The notes: a model not told the origin generated them from the letters alone. 64,000 nt of DNA from Vibrio sp. LaRot3 (GCF_027587025.1 NZ_JAPPTI010000001.1:1240001-1304000), one strand, 5' to 3'. Positions 18,629 to 27,622 are shown, counted from the stretch's first letter. Translations and numbers: made by a program.

Positions 18629-19348
18629 TTATGGTTGTTGACGTGTTGGTGCTAAAACAATCTCACGTACACACACACCTTGTGGTTGGCTGTAAGCGTA
18701 TTCAACTGAACGAGCGATATCGTCAGCAGCCAACACACCACCCATTTCTTCTTTCCACTCACCGTAGCCATTAATAATGTCTTCAGACGTAGTATGAGAG
18801 AGAAGCTCTGTTTCTACCGCACCCGGTGCAATCGTTGTTACACGAACATCGAAATTCGCCACTTCTTCACGCACATTTTCAGAAATAGCGTGTACAGCGA
18901 ACTTAGTACCACAGTAAGCAGCGTGGTTCGGGAACGTCTTACGACCCGCTACTGAGCTGATGTTAATGATAGTGCCACTGCGACGCTCTTTCATTGGCGC
19001 TAGTACCGCTTGCATGCCATTCATTAGGCCGATCACGTTTACATCAAACATGCGTTTCCATTCTGCCGGGTCTTGCACATCTAGTTCACTCAGCAGCATT
19101 ACGCCTGCGTTGTTCACGATACAATCTGTTGGGCCAAACTGAGCTTCCGCTTTCGCAATCGCGGCTTCAAAACTCTCTTTATCCAATACATCCACTTTTT
19201 CACACAGTGTGTTTGCTAGTTCCAATGCGTTTAGACGCTCGATACGGCGAGCAATCAATAGAAGCGGATGACCAGCCGCGCTCAAACGACGAGCAATCGC
19301 TTCACCAATACCAGAACTTGCACCTGTTACCACAATTAACTTTTTCAT
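18629..19348 (-). CDS. Short-chain dehydrogenase/reductase (YdfG-like)
   Basis: A 240-residue NAD(P)-dependent oxidoreductase with a classical SDR layout. Cofactor motif TGASSGIG is at residues 8-15, NNAG at 79-82, catalytic Ser about 131-132, and Tyr145 and Lys149 in the YCGTK motif. The overall shape resembles YdfG-type dehydrogenases acting on 3-hydroxy acids or aldehydes, but the substrate is not known. Two adjacent ATGs exist; GGAG spacing favours 19348 over 19351. It is divergent from a LysR regulator that probably controls it, and has its own terminator. Confidence 0.85.
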   Translation of the reverse strand: MKKLIVVTGASSGIGEAIARRLSAAGHPLLLIARRIERLNALELANTLCEKVDVLDKESFEAAIAKAEAQFGPTDCIVNNAGVMLLSELDVQDPAEWKRMFDVNVIGLMNGMQAVLAPMKERRSGTIINISSVAGRKTFPNHAAYCGTKFAVHAISENVREEVANFDVRVTTIAPGAVETELLSHTTSEDIINGYGEWKEEMGGVLAADDIARSVEYAYSQPQGVCVREIVLAPTRQQP

Positions 19349-19454
19349 CATTATTCTCCAATTCGATTGAGTTGGCCCGTACCCTTGTACGTGGCAATGA
19401 AGCTAGTTTAGGGTTTTGGTGATCGTTGATATATAGCATTTAAGTTCAATCACT

Positions 19455-19470
19455 GTTGCACGTGTGCAAC
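19455..19470. promoter_or_regulatory. Inverted repeat in the SDR/LysR divergent promoter
   Basis: GTTGCAC-GT-GTGCAAC, 7-bp arms around two bases, lying between the divergent SDR and LysR genes. It is a likely LysR-type binding site. A related sequence with the same CACGTGTGCA core occurs near 21427 upstream of the DUF3187-like gene. Confidence 0.5.
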
Positions 19471-19514
19471 AATAAAATTAAGCTAAGGCTCTGTTTGATA
19501 TTGACGGTTCTTTT

Positions 19515-20399
19515 ATGATTAATCGCATTCAACTTGCTGACATTCGCTCATTCGTTTTAATTGCTCAATTGGGAAACTTTACTAAAGCGGCAGAGGCGCT
19601 CAATGTCTCCCGCTCGCATGTTTCTCGTCAGATAAGCGCACTTGAAAAACAAATGGGTGTCACCTTACTTATTCGCACCACTCGTACACTCAAGCTCACT
19701 CAAGCCGGAGAGCGATTTTACAAACAGTGTGAATCCGCCTTGCACAGCATCGACCAAGCTTTGCTCGCTGCGGTAGATGACACCGAGCAGGTGCGTGGAC
19801 TGATTCGAGTTAACTGTGTAGGCGGTTATTTAGGTGAAGAAGTGATCGCTCAATCGATCGCAGAATTTATGTCGCTTTATCCAAACGTGACGATTGATTT
19901 GGATTTTTCTAGCCACCGTATCGATTTAATCGAAGACCAGTTTGACGTGGCCTTTCGTATGGGCAACTTGGAAGATTCTGGGTTTGTCGCCAAACATCTA
20001 TTGGATGTAGAGATGGTTACATTAGCAAGCCCTCTATATATTGAGAAGTTCGGCTCGCCTGAACACCCTAAACAATTGGCTCAACATTCGTTACTGACCG
20101 GTTCTGTTACCCGATGGTCATATCAAGCGATTGATTCAGCGCAGCATTATGACCTACATGTAAAAGGCACACTCACATGTAAAAATGGCCGGGCACTGAT
20201 CAAGTCAGCACTGGCGGGAAATGGGATTATCCGCGTACCCAAAGTGTATTGTGAGCAAGAAATTGAGCAAGGGTTGCTCGTTGAAGTTATGCCCGCTTGG
20301 CAAATAGCTAGCGTCCCCTTCTCTGCTCTGTATCATAAAGATCGCTACCAACCTAAAAGGCTGCGAGCGTTTATTGAGTTTGTTAAGCAGCGATTTTAA
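19515..20399 (+). CDS. LysR-family transcriptional regulator
   Basis: 294 residues. The N-terminal winged helix-turn-helix runs from about 5 to 65 (GNFTKAAEALNVSRSHVSRQISALEKQMG), followed by a periplasmic-binding-protein-like effector domain from about 90. It belongs to the common AaeR/DsdC-like LysR group with the HRIDLIEDQFDVAFRMG segment. It is divergent from the SDR gene and convergent with the DUF3187-like gene. An inverted repeat at 19455-19470 is a candidate operator. The effector is unknown. Confidence 0.88.
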   Translation: MINRIQLADIRSFVLIAQLGNFTKAAEALNVSRSHVSRQISALEKQMGVTLLIRTTRTLKLTQAGERFYKQCESALHSIDQALLAAVDDTEQVRGLIRVNCVGGYLGEEVIAQSIAEFMSLYPNVTIDLDFSSHRIDLIEDQFDVAFRMGNLEDSGFVAKHLLDVEMVTLASPLYIEKFGSPEHPKQLAQHSLLTGSVTRWSYQAIDSAQHYDLHVKGTLTCKNGRALIKSALAGNGIIRVPKVYCEQEIEQGLLVEVMPAWQIASVPFSALYHKDRYQPKRLRAFIEFVKQRF

Positions 20400-20435
20400 C
20401 CTCGCTGCTTTAACTTGATGTGATTGATAGCCGAG

Positions 20436-21395
20436 CTATAGGTAAACACGCAAACCAGTGGTAAACATAATATCGGTCGAGTTATCCATATGGATGGCGT
20501 TTTCAGTCGCTGACAGCTCAAATGCGAAACCATTGCCGTGGTATCGATAGCCCGTTACTACTTCATGTGAGCGTTTCTCAAACTCACTACCATCGTCCAA
20601 TACACCCTCAAAACCGTGATACTCAATCACAACCTCGTGGCGTTCAAAGAAACGATAATTATAACCGATGGCGAATGCCGCTGTGCTACCGCTCTTCACT
20701 GGGATGGTATTCATCAGCTCATTTTCGTCGCGATGCGTTAACCCCACGGTTGTAAATACCGCGTGGTTACCGTTAATGAACGAGTAATTTAGCTGTACCC
20801 CTTGCTCAAACACCGAAGCTTCAAAAGGAGAATCATTGACATTGTTGTAATAGAGAGAGCCGCCTAACGCTAAAGCATGGTACTGGTTTTCTATTAGTTG
20901 ATATTGCATATAGCCGTGCAGCGCATTGACTAATGTCTCACCTTCAAAATCGGTGACTTCAATGCCGTAAGTATCGCTACGAATATCAAAGCTGTGCTTG
21001 TCGACATCCAGTCGGCCGTTCTGACCAATATTAAAAAAGTCATGGAAGCCTATCGTCAAGGTATCAAGATGGTTGTTACCGGCCCAAGAATATTGATACA
21101 TCACCTCAGCACTCAGTTTATCGCTGACGCGCCATTGCATACCTAGATGCGCTTGGTTTTGGTAATAATCTAATTGAAAGTCATCACTTTGCGCCCAAAC
21201 ACTGGCGGCAGAGATCATCGAAAACACTTCGGTTTGTTGCGGTGCAAAACCACTTCGAAGTTGAGTGCTTAATGAGCTTGATTGAAATGGTGAAGAAGCG
21301 TAGGTACGCAAAGGAGTAGATTGAGTATTCGCCCATGCCAGCGCCGGCCAACACGCCAGAATCACTAACCATTTGCCCTTCAAATTATTGACCAT
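20436..21395 (-). CDS. Outer-membrane beta-barrel protein, DUF3187-like
   Basis: 319 residues with a signal peptide ending at ALAWA (about residue 22) and alternating aromatic/hydrophilic strands throughout, finishing in MFTTGLRVYL, as in a beta-barrel outer-membrane protein. The pattern resembles DUF3187 proteins of Vibrio and Shewanella, an assignment from memory and not from a search. No catalytic motif was seen. It is convergent with the LysR gene, and its upstream region carries a motif shared with the SDR/LysR promoter, hinting at a common regulator. Confidence 0.65.
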   Translation of the reverse strand: MVNNLKGKWLVILACWPALAWANTQSTPLRTYASSPFQSSSLSTQLRSGFAPQQTEVFSMISAASVWAQSDDFQLDYYQNQAHLGMQWRVSDKLSAEVMYQYSWAGNNHLDTLTIGFHDFFNIGQNGRLDVDKHSFDIRSDTYGIEVTDFEGETLVNALHGYMQYQLIENQYHALALGGSLYYNNVNDSPFEASVFEQGVQLNYSFINGNHAVFTTVGLTHRDENELMNTIPVKSGSTAAFAIGYNYRFFERHEVVIEYHGFEGVLDDGSEFEKRSHEVVTGYRYHGNGFAFELSATENAIHMDNSTDIMFTTGLRVYL

Positions 21396-21423
21396 TTTAC
21401 ATCACTCGCAATGATATTTAACT

Positions 21424-21439
21424 GTACACGTGTGCAGCA
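21424..21439. promoter_or_regulatory. Motif related to the SDR/LysR inverted repeat
   Basis: TGTACACGTGTGCAGC lies about 30 bases upstream of the DUF3187-like start. It matches the 19455-19470 repeat at 12 of 16 positions, including CACGTGTGCA. It may be a second site for the LysR protein. Confidence 0.35.
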
Positions 21440-21653
21440 TACACCTAATCGAACATTTTGAAAACAGTGTTCGATTATTATTTATCCTCTCTATTTTATA
21501 CCGACGATTTATCAACGCCTTAGAAGTTAATCGCACTTACCATCACATGAAGCATTGCCCCAATCGGACATTTACTCCCCTTATTCCTACAGAACACTAT
21601 TTAACTGAGGTTTATTTTCTGGATTTTCTATCTCTCTAGCATTTATTCATCAC

Positions 21654-21672
21654 ACTATTGAGAATCATTTGC
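21654..21672 (+). promoter_or_regulatory. Candidate Fur box upstream of the TonB receptor
   Basis: The sequence around ATTGAGAATCATTTGC matches the 19-bp Fur consensus GATAATGATAATCATTATC at 13 positions by hand alignment. It lies about 195 bases upstream of the receptor start, inside a 470-base gene-free region. I saw no other strong element there and no convincing ORF. Confidence 0.55.
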
Positions 21673-21865
21673 ATTTAATCCCTTAAGGGTAGGAATATCC
21701 CCTTCGTTTTAGGTTTCCCCAAATTAACTTATCGAGAAGCATTGCAAATAAAGCGATGACGTAACTCATTATAAAAATTCCGACGCAATCTTTTACGAGT
21801 AGTGTGGGTTGTTGGAGACCAAAAACATCTCTTCATTTCAGTTTTGTACTTGTAAAGGATTTAGC

Positions 21866-23938
21866 ATGAACACCAAGATTTCTTGTGTAGCAGTGGCTAT
21901 TGCAAGTTCCTTATCTAGCCATTACGTTGCAGCCAACACTCATGACCAAGCAACTCACGAAACCATAGTCGTTACCGCTCAGAAGTTTTCTCAACAAGAG
22001 CAAAGTACGCCTATTAGCACGACTGTGATTACCGATGCCGACATGGAGCGTTCAGGCATCGATAGTAATTATGACGTAATAAATAGCGCTCCTAACGTTT
22101 CTATGATCAAGGCAGGTAACCCATCTGACGCTAGTTTTATGTCGATGCGAGGCATCACGCCAACCATGGAAGGAAGCCAGACTGTGTTATTCCTTGTCGA
22201 TGGCGTGCCTTACCATATGTTCGATATGGAGCTGCTCGATGTTGAACGAGTAGAAATATTACGTGGACCTCAAGGTACATTGTATGGCCGGAATGCCTCT
22301 TCCGGCGTCATTAGCGTCATCACCAAAGATCCTGATTTCTACCGAGAGGGTTCAGTAAAGCTATCGGTAGGTAATTACAATGAAACTAAAACCAGCTTAA
22401 TTTCAGGCGGAGGTATTGGAGATAGCGATTCTTGGGCATACCGCACGGCACTGCAATATCGTAAGGGCGATGGCTATTGGCAAAGAGATTTTGATGGCAA
22501 AGATGACGTTGATTCAATTGACGAATTTAATGGCCGAATTAAACTCGGTTGGCTACCTAACGACAGCGATTGGAAGGTGATTACCACTCTCGAAGCTCAT
22601 CACCGTCGAAACGGAGATACTTCTTTTGCCTCGTTAGAGCAAATCAAGCAAGACAGTCATAAAGTCTACTCAGATTTTGAAGGAGAGATCGCAGCAGACG
22701 TCTACTCTGGATCGATCCGAGCCAGTTACGAAGGCGAAAACATTAACTTCGAATCGATCACCGCATACAGCACGGAAGACAAAGAAGATAATTTAGATAG
22801 CGATTTCACCGCCCACCCTGCCGTGTTTTTGTATATGGACATGGCGCACCAGCGGTTCACGCAAGAGTTCCGCTTGAGCTCCAGCCAAGATCAAGACTTC
22901 CGCTGGCTCGCTGGGTTGTATTACTTCGATGAAAATGCCAAATCAGACATCCGAATGGATATGACCACGCCCTTTGGCGTCGTAGTTAATAAGAAAGTTT
23001 CTGATACTGACACACAAAACATTGCACTATTTGGTAACGCCTTCTATTCGCTATCCCGACAATGGGAGTTAACCGCAGGTCTGCGCGTCGACCATGAAAA
23101 AACCAATTCTCAATTTAGCAATACTTGGACTGCATTTTACCCTAGTTATACCGGTGATGAAGAAGTCAGCTTTACCGAGGTTCTACCGAAGCTCGGGGTT
23201 AATTATTACCAAAATGACGATCTAATGTTTTATGGCTCAATTGCTCGCGGTTATAAAAGTGGCGGATTCAACATGTTGACGCCACCAGGGTATCCGTACG
23301 AGTTCGATCCTGAGTACACCATTAACTACGAACTTGGCATGAAGAGCGAATGGTTAGATAACCGTCTCAAGTTCAACACCGCGCTGTTTTGGATTGATTG
23401 GCAAGACCAACAAGTCGAGCAGCAACTGTACCCAGAGTCCTTTACTGAGAATGCCGGTAGTACGGTTAGCCGAGGTATAGAAGCAGAGCTATCTTGGTTT
23501 GTTGCACCTCAAATTAGACTAATTGCCTCCGGTGGATATAACGATGCACACTTTACCGACTACCATAGCCGTACCTTCGATCAAAATGGCAATTACTTAG
23601 GTTCAGTCGACATGTCAGGTAAGCGCCCTGCGAGTGCACCGCGTTACGATTACTCGATTGGTTTTGATGCTAATTTCCTCGAAAATTACTTCGTTTATGC
23701 CGACTACAATGTGGTTGGAGATATGTACTTTGATGTTGCCAACACGCAAAAACAAGACGCTTATGGCGTATTGAACCTTCGCGTCGGTTATACCTCTAAT
23801 CATGTTGACGTCACTCTTTGGGCTAAAAACCTTCTTGATGAAGAGTATTTGACTCGAGCCTTTGAAATGGATTCAGGCTGGTTCGGCCGCTCTGGTGACC
23901 CAATGACCTTTGGTCTCTCGACTAACTTCAAATGGTAA
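21866..23938 (+). CDS. TonB-dependent siderophore receptor (FyuA-like)
   Basis: A 690-residue outer-membrane receptor. The signal peptide ends near YVAA. TonB box ETIVVTA is followed by a plug domain (about 55-165) with VERVEILRGPQGTLYGRNASSG, then a 22-strand barrel ending in the aromatic FKW. The layout and motifs such as YGSIARGYKSGGFN and NYELGMKSEW resemble the yersiniabactin/pesticin receptor FyuA group. ATG 21866 has AAGGA six bases upstream; an earlier in-frame start at 21809 adds a non-signal leader and is rejected. It is followed by an AraC regulator and an MFS importer. The siderophore is not identifiable from sequence alone. Confidence 0.88.
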   Translation: MNTKISCVAVAIASSLSSHYVAANTHDQATHETIVVTAQKFSQQEQSTPISTTVITDADMERSGIDSNYDVINSAPNVSMIKAGNPSDASFMSMRGITPTMEGSQTVLFLVDGVPYHMFDMELLDVERVEILRGPQGTLYGRNASSGVISVITKDPDFYREGSVKLSVGNYNETKTSLISGGGIGDSDSWAYRTALQYRKGDGYWQRDFDGKDDVDSIDEFNGRIKLGWLPNDSDWKVITTLEAHHRRNGDTSFASLEQIKQDSHKVYSDFEGEIAADVYSGSIRASYEGENINFESITAYSTEDKEDNLDSDFTAHPAVFLYMDMAHQRFTQEFRLSSSQDQDFRWLAGLYYFDENAKSDIRMDMTTPFGVVVNKKVSDTDTQNIALFGNAFYSLSRQWELTAGLRVDHEKTNSQFSNTWTAFYPSYTGDEEVSFTEVLPKLGVNYYQNDDLMFYGSIARGYKSGGFNMLTPPGYPYEFDPEYTINYELGMKSEWLDNRLKFNTALFWIDWQDQQVEQQLYPESFTENAGSTVSRGIEAELSWFVAPQIRLIASGGYNDAHFTDYHSRTFDQNGNYLGSVDMSGKRPASAPRYDYSIGFDANFLENYFVYADYNVVGDMYFDVANTQKQDAYGVLNLRVGYTSNHVDVTLWAKNLLDEEYLTRAFEMDSGWFGRSGDPMTFGLSTNFKW

Positions 23939-23954
23939 TTTGACCAGAGTAATA

Positions 23955-23978
23955 GGTGCTACTTCACGTAGCACCTTT
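23955..23978 (+). terminator. Hairpin between the receptor and the AraC regulator
   Basis: GGTGCTAC-TTCAC-GTAGCACC, an 8-bp stem followed by only three T. It is probably a partial terminator or mRNA-stabilising hairpin that lowers expression of the regulator and importer relative to the receptor. Confidence 0.55.
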
Positions 23979-23997
23979 CAATATAGGGATCTTTGCT

Positions 23998-24891
23998 TTG
24001 ACTTCAAACCTAACTCAATCAACCTTAACTTCGAACGTGGTAGTGCTCGGAGAGCAGCAATCGGCGAATGTCTCGCAGCTCAACTTAGACTCTGAACTCT
24101 CGGTACTGGTTGTTGATTTTGACTTGCAAAAGCAGACCACATTGCACGGCAACAGCGATCACTCGGACATTCAATTCTCTTGCCTTGTCACGGGCAATGT
24201 CAGCGTCACTACAGGAAATAAAAAAGTCAAACTAACACGCGGCGGAATGCTCGTTACCTACATCCCCAAAAACAATTTCTCCATGACTGTCGAGCCAAAT
24301 ACTCGATATATCGAAATTCGTGTCAGCGTGAATAAGTTGAAGTCTTTGATAGGGCATGATTACCAATTGGTTATGGACCAAATATGCCAAGAAGGTTCAT
24401 GGCAACCAATTGGGTTTACCTATGAAAACCGCCAAGCAGTAAACGAACTTGTTGATCAGTTGATGCAACCCAAGCTTTCGCAAATCAAAATATACAGCGC
24501 GACACTCCACTTACTTGCGGTGCAATTAGATGCTTGTGTCCCAGCTGAAGAGCTCGACCTTCCCAAGCAAACCTATCGCCAACTTCACTATGCCCGAGAT
24601 CTATTATTGGCCGATTTGTCGCGCGCACCAACCATTGCCGAAATTTCCGCCAGCACTGGATTAAACCCAGTAAAACTCAAAAATAGCTTTAAACAGCTAT
24701 TTGGCGAAAGCCTGTATGCCTTCTTCCTAAAACATAGGATGGATGAAGCTAAAGTGATGCTCAAGCAGCGTGGTGTAACAGAAACCGCTATCGCTTTAGG
24801 CTACAGCAATGTGAGTCATTTTAGCTCTGCATTTAAAAAACAACACGGACTGCTACCAAGCGAAATGAAAAAGCTGTTTTACAACACATAA
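23998..24891 (+). CDS. AraC-family regulator of siderophore uptake (PchR/YbtA-like role)
   Basis: About 297 residues. An N-terminal effector region is followed by a C-terminal AraC double helix-turn-helix (about 200-297) ending with AIALGYSNVSHFSSAFKKQHG. It lies between a siderophore receptor and a siderophore-type MFS importer, as PchR and YbtA do in pyochelin and yersiniabactin systems, so activation by the imported ferric siderophore is likely. The start is a TTG at 23998, chosen for AGGGA about eight bases upstream. A GTG at 23956 would place the start inside the preceding hairpin, and no suitable ATG exists. Confidence 0.82.
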   Translation: MTSNLTQSTLTSNVVVLGEQQSANVSQLNLDSELSVLVVDFDLQKQTTLHGNSDHSDIQFSCLVTGNVSVTTGNKKVKLTRGGMLVTYIPKNNFSMTVEPNTRYIEIRVSVNKLKSLIGHDYQLVMDQICQEGSWQPIGFTYENRQAVNELVDQLMQPKLSQIKIYSATLHLLAVQLDACVPAEELDLPKQTYRQLHYARDLLLADLSRAPTIAEISASTGLNPVKLKNSFKQLFGESLYAFFLKHRMDEAKVMLKQRGVTETAIALGYSNVSHFSSAFKKQHGLLPSEMKKLFYNT

Positions 24892-24923
24892 CAAGCTGGA
24901 TTCAGCATATAAGGACAATTCCA

Positions 24924-26141
24924 TTGACCACTCACACTTTGGCTCAACCAGCCCAGCGTTCAAGCCACTATTACCTAATGTTGGCTTGTTTATATTTAGT
25001 TCAAGGTATTCCGCTAGGACTTGCCTTTCAAGCTTTCCCCGCACTGCTCAGGCATTCCGGATTAAGCCTCGATGTTATCGCTTTAACCCCCATAGCCGCT
25101 CTCCCTTGGGTACTTAAGGTACTTTGGGCACCTTTGGTCGATAATCATTGGTTAGCCAAAGTGGGCCGAAGGAAAAGTTGGATTATTCCCCTACAACTGC
25201 TTAGTGCCGCGTGTTTATTTACCATCGCTCAAATAGAGTTAAACCAACAAAGCGTCTACCTTGTATTAGCACTCATCTCTCTACTCGCTCTATTTAGTTC
25301 CACCCAAGATATTGCGACTGACGGTCTTACCGCAGAACGCTCACAAGGTACCAAACTTGGCCAAGCAAACTCTATACAAGTCGCGTTCTTTATGGGTGGA
25401 ATGATCATAGGAGGCTCAGCCGTTTTGGTTGGGGAAGAACATTTAGGCCACTTCAACACATTTAGCTCAATCGCGATTTTACAGTTGCTTTGCATAGTGC
25501 CTATCTGTATTTGGCGTGAACCCAAGCCAAACAAAAAAGACCAAAGCCACCCCGGTAAAATTCGTAAAGTATTTTCAAGGCCTTTATCACTATCCATGTT
25601 AGGGCTAGCGGTATTCACTACCATGGGCGGTGCCGGACTATTCGCACTTATCAAACTGATATTGGTTGATTCAGGTTGGACGATGACACAGATCGGTTTC
25701 ATCTCAGGTCTTGGACATAACCTAATGGTGATTGCAGGGTGTATTATCGCCGCGCCACTGATATTCATTTGGAGTGCTTGGCGTGTTCAACTGATTGGAC
25801 TAGGCATAATGATCTTAAGTGGTTTAGGCTGGTTTATCATTAGTGCTGATAGCCCAATACAAACAGAAATGGTGTGGATGATGACCATTTCGACTGGCCT
25901 TTCTATCGGAATTAACACCGTGGCGGCCTATACCTTGGTGATGGGCTTCGCCAAAACAGGGACTCAGCCCGCTGTCGATATCGCGGGTTATCAGGCAGTG
26001 CAAACGCTAAGCCATACGTTGATTGGTGCCGTTGCGATTGCCTTGGCGGCCACAAGCAGTTATGCCATCGCCTCTTTACTGGCTATCCCCATATCATTCA
26101 TCGCGATTTGGTATGTTTATCACTGCTATCAACGCAGTTAG
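24924..26141 (+). CDS. MFS siderophore importer (RhtX/FptX-like)
   Basis: A 405-residue inner-membrane transporter with about 12 hydrophobic segments. The N-terminal YLVQGIPLGLAFQAFPALLR and the PWVLKVLWAPLVDNHW...GRRKSWI loop are typical of the AmpG-like RhtX/FptX group that imports ferric siderophores without an ABC transporter. The start is TTG 24924 with AAGGA eight bases upstream. It completes a receptor-regulator-importer set and is followed by a terminator. There is no ABC permease in the cassette, so this protein probably performs inner-membrane uptake alone. Confidence 0.83.
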   Translation: MTTHTLAQPAQRSSHYYLMLACLYLVQGIPLGLAFQAFPALLRHSGLSLDVIALTPIAALPWVLKVLWAPLVDNHWLAKVGRRKSWIIPLQLLSAACLFTIAQIELNQQSVYLVLALISLLALFSSTQDIATDGLTAERSQGTKLGQANSIQVAFFMGGMIIGGSAVLVGEEHLGHFNTFSSIAILQLLCIVPICIWREPKPNKKDQSHPGKIRKVFSRPLSLSMLGLAVFTTMGGAGLFALIKLILVDSGWTMTQIGFISGLGHNLMVIAGCIIAAPLIFIWSAWRVQLIGLGIMILSGLGWFIISADSPIQTEMVWMMTISTGLSIGINTVAAYTLVMGFAKTGTQPAVDIAGYQAVQTLSHTLIGAVAIALAATSSYAIASLLAIPISFIAIWYVYHCYQRS

Positions 26142-26156
26142 GTCCCCAAACGCAAA

Positions 26157-26182
26157 AAGGTAGCCATTTGGCTACCTTCTTT
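26157..26182. terminator. Terminator after the MFS importer
   Basis: AAGGTAGCC-ATTT-GGCTACCTT followed by CTTT, with A-rich sequence on the left. It can serve both the importer and the small minus-strand gene at 26201. Confidence 0.85.
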
Positions 26183-26200
26183 ACAGAAAAGAGTTCTTAA

Positions 26201-26354
26201 TTACGCTTTCTTAAGATCTTTTGCTGGGTAAGTCAGTGACATATCGTTCACTAGAACGTGTACGTAAAAACCGCCACTGCTAAAGCCAGTCACTTCCATT
26301 TGACCCAACTCAATACCTTTAGTTGCTACAACTAAATCACCAATAGAAAACATA
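26201..26354 (-). pseudogene. Small conserved-looking protein (about 50 aa) with an apparent frameshift at its start
   Basis: On the minus strand ATG 26354 has AAGG seven bases upstream and begins MFSIG, but a GGG run then puts TGA in frame. One base later the frame opens into GDLVVATKGIELGQMEVTGF and continues SSGGFYVHVLVNDMSLTYPAKDLKKA (in two parts) to a normal stop. The composition is that of a real small beta-rich protein. It reads intact if one G is removed. Either the gene is broken by one base, the base is an assembly error, or translation starts at a TTG that lacks a ribosome-binding site. Function unknown. Confidence 0.5.
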
Positions 26355-26609
26355 TGAATACCTTGAATGTAAGTAATTGACGATGAACTTTATCGTTGGC
26401 GCTATTGAAGCAGGTTTCACGAGTAGCAACTAATCAAGTAATTTGTCGTGACGACAACCACTTCACTCTTTCTCTAACTCTGCTAATTCTCAAAATTTCC
26501 CCCTATCAATCCGCTTTTACTCATAAGTAGCGATTGAGAGAGCTGACGAAAAGTTGGCATTTTGAAATATCGCGCAAACCGTTTGTTATACCAAATATGA
26601 ACGCGTATT

Positions 26610-27146
26610 ATGGACACCAGTTTCACTTCAAATTCAAACGTAATGAAATTATTAGCGGATAAAACTGGCGAGCAATTCTTGAGTATTCAGCAAGAACAAG
26701 GAGATGAAGTAATCGTTCAGTTCATCTCTAACGAAGGCGAACCAACAGGCAAACCATTTAAAGATTCTTTGAAAGGTTTAAAACTGGCGGGATGGAGCGT
26801 ACGACATACTTCAACTGCGATCGGTTTGTACCGTTTCAAACATGGTTACCTTGAAGACGCCCATGTCAGCTTCGCTCTACATCAACTTTATCCGCTCGGT
26901 CGTAAGGTCAAGTTACCAAGCGGCGATGTGGTAAAAATCGCAAGTTACGCCAATACCCACAGTGACGGTTACTACATGTATGTCACTAAAGAAGGCCAAA
27001 GCAAGCTAATCCGTTTAAAAATGAGCCCAGAATGGGAGCTTCTTCCTTCCGATAAGCTATTGGCTTTGCCTTACTATCCTGCACCCAGAACGCAGCAAGA
27101 GCTTGATAATATTCAATCATTTGATGAGTGGGCGGGCGGATTTTAA
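26610..27146 (+). CDS. Conserved-looking hypothetical protein
   Basis: 178 residues, soluble, with no signal peptide or membrane segment. The C-terminal half (RKVKLPSGDVVKIASYANTH, then YYMYVTKEGQSKLIRLKMSP) looks like a small beta-barrel. I do not recognise the family. The ribosome-binding site before ATG 26610 is weak; Met12 (26643) is an alternative start. It stands alone between a small minus-strand gene and ffs. Confidence 0.6.
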   Translation: MDTSFTSNSNVMKLLADKTGEQFLSIQQEQGDEVIVQFISNEGEPTGKPFKDSLKGLKLAGWSVRHTSTAIGLYRFKHGYLEDAHVSFALHQLYPLGRKVKLPSGDVVKIASYANTHSDGYYMYVTKEGQSKLIRLKMSPEWELLPSDKLLALPYYPAPRTQQELDNIQSFDEWAGGF

Positions 27147-27513
27147 AAGCCATCTTTTATAAACGGCTCAAGAAGAAATCCTAGCAAGCTAGCATTGATG
27201 CCACTGCAAGACATACATGAGTGTGAGCGACTTCTGGTTCTCATCTATGATGAGAGCTTAGCTTGTCATTGCTAACTGTTTGGCCCAACCACACACTCGT
27301 TATTTTCGTGCATATATCGCCTAAGTTGGCAACGCTAAGTTTCTTGTTCAATACCTGTCTTAGGAAGATTACGGGCAGAATCGACCAAGCTCAGCCAATG
27401 TATCCATATCCAAGCAAGATGGTGCAGTCTAAATTAGAAATAGAACATGAAAAGTCGCTTTAGAAAAATATCTAAAGTAGAAAAAGTTGGGAGGAAATTT
27501 ACAAACGCTAGAT
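27147..27513. other. Gene-free region before ffs
   Basis: About 370 bases. It contains a short hairpin (TCTCATC-TAT-GATGAGA near 27239-27255) and a weak AT stem (CTTTAGA/TCTAAAG, 27458-27477) just past the ffs 3' end. A 66-codon plus-strand ORF at 27263-27463 has no convincing start or family resemblance. Nothing else is supported. Confidence 0.35.
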
Positions 27514-27622
27514 GGGTGGAAGCCCCAGCCACATCCCGGCACACAAGTCACTCGCTGCGGCTGCTTCCTTCCGGACCTGACCGAGTTCACGAGCTATTGT
27601 TGCGGGAGGACCAGGGCCTCCA
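27514..27622 (-). ncRNA. ffs: 4.5S RNA of the signal recognition particle (small bacterial SRP RNA)
   Basis: Read on the minus strand, the molecule has the invariant apical loop GGUCAGGUCCGGAAGGAAGC with AGCAG and the GUGUGCCGGGAU segment of helix 8. The ends pair: GGAGGCCC at the 5' end with GGGGCUUCC near the 3' end. Length about 109 nt fits E. coli 4.5S RNA (114). It binds Ffh and directs membrane-protein targeting. The ends are set by pairing, so they may be off by a few bases. In E. coli ffs also lies beside ybaZ-ybaY-tesB, which follow here after two extra genes. Confidence 0.95.

Noticed and set aside
21430..21639. 69-codon ORF upstream of the TonB receptor
   Set aside because: Lies in a promoter region with composition unlike a protein and no ribosome-binding site.
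25256..25768. 170-codon minus-strand ORF opposite the MFS importer
   Set aside because: Shadow of a strongly predicted transporter, with no ribosome-binding site or domain.
26157..26182. Possible attC or integron-like site near the small genes
   Set aside because: The repeat is a simple rho-independent terminator. No core site pairs or cassette repeats were seen.
27263..27463. 66-codon plus-strand ORF before ffs
   Set aside because: TTG-type start without a ribosome-binding site and no family resemblance. It is treated as non-coding.
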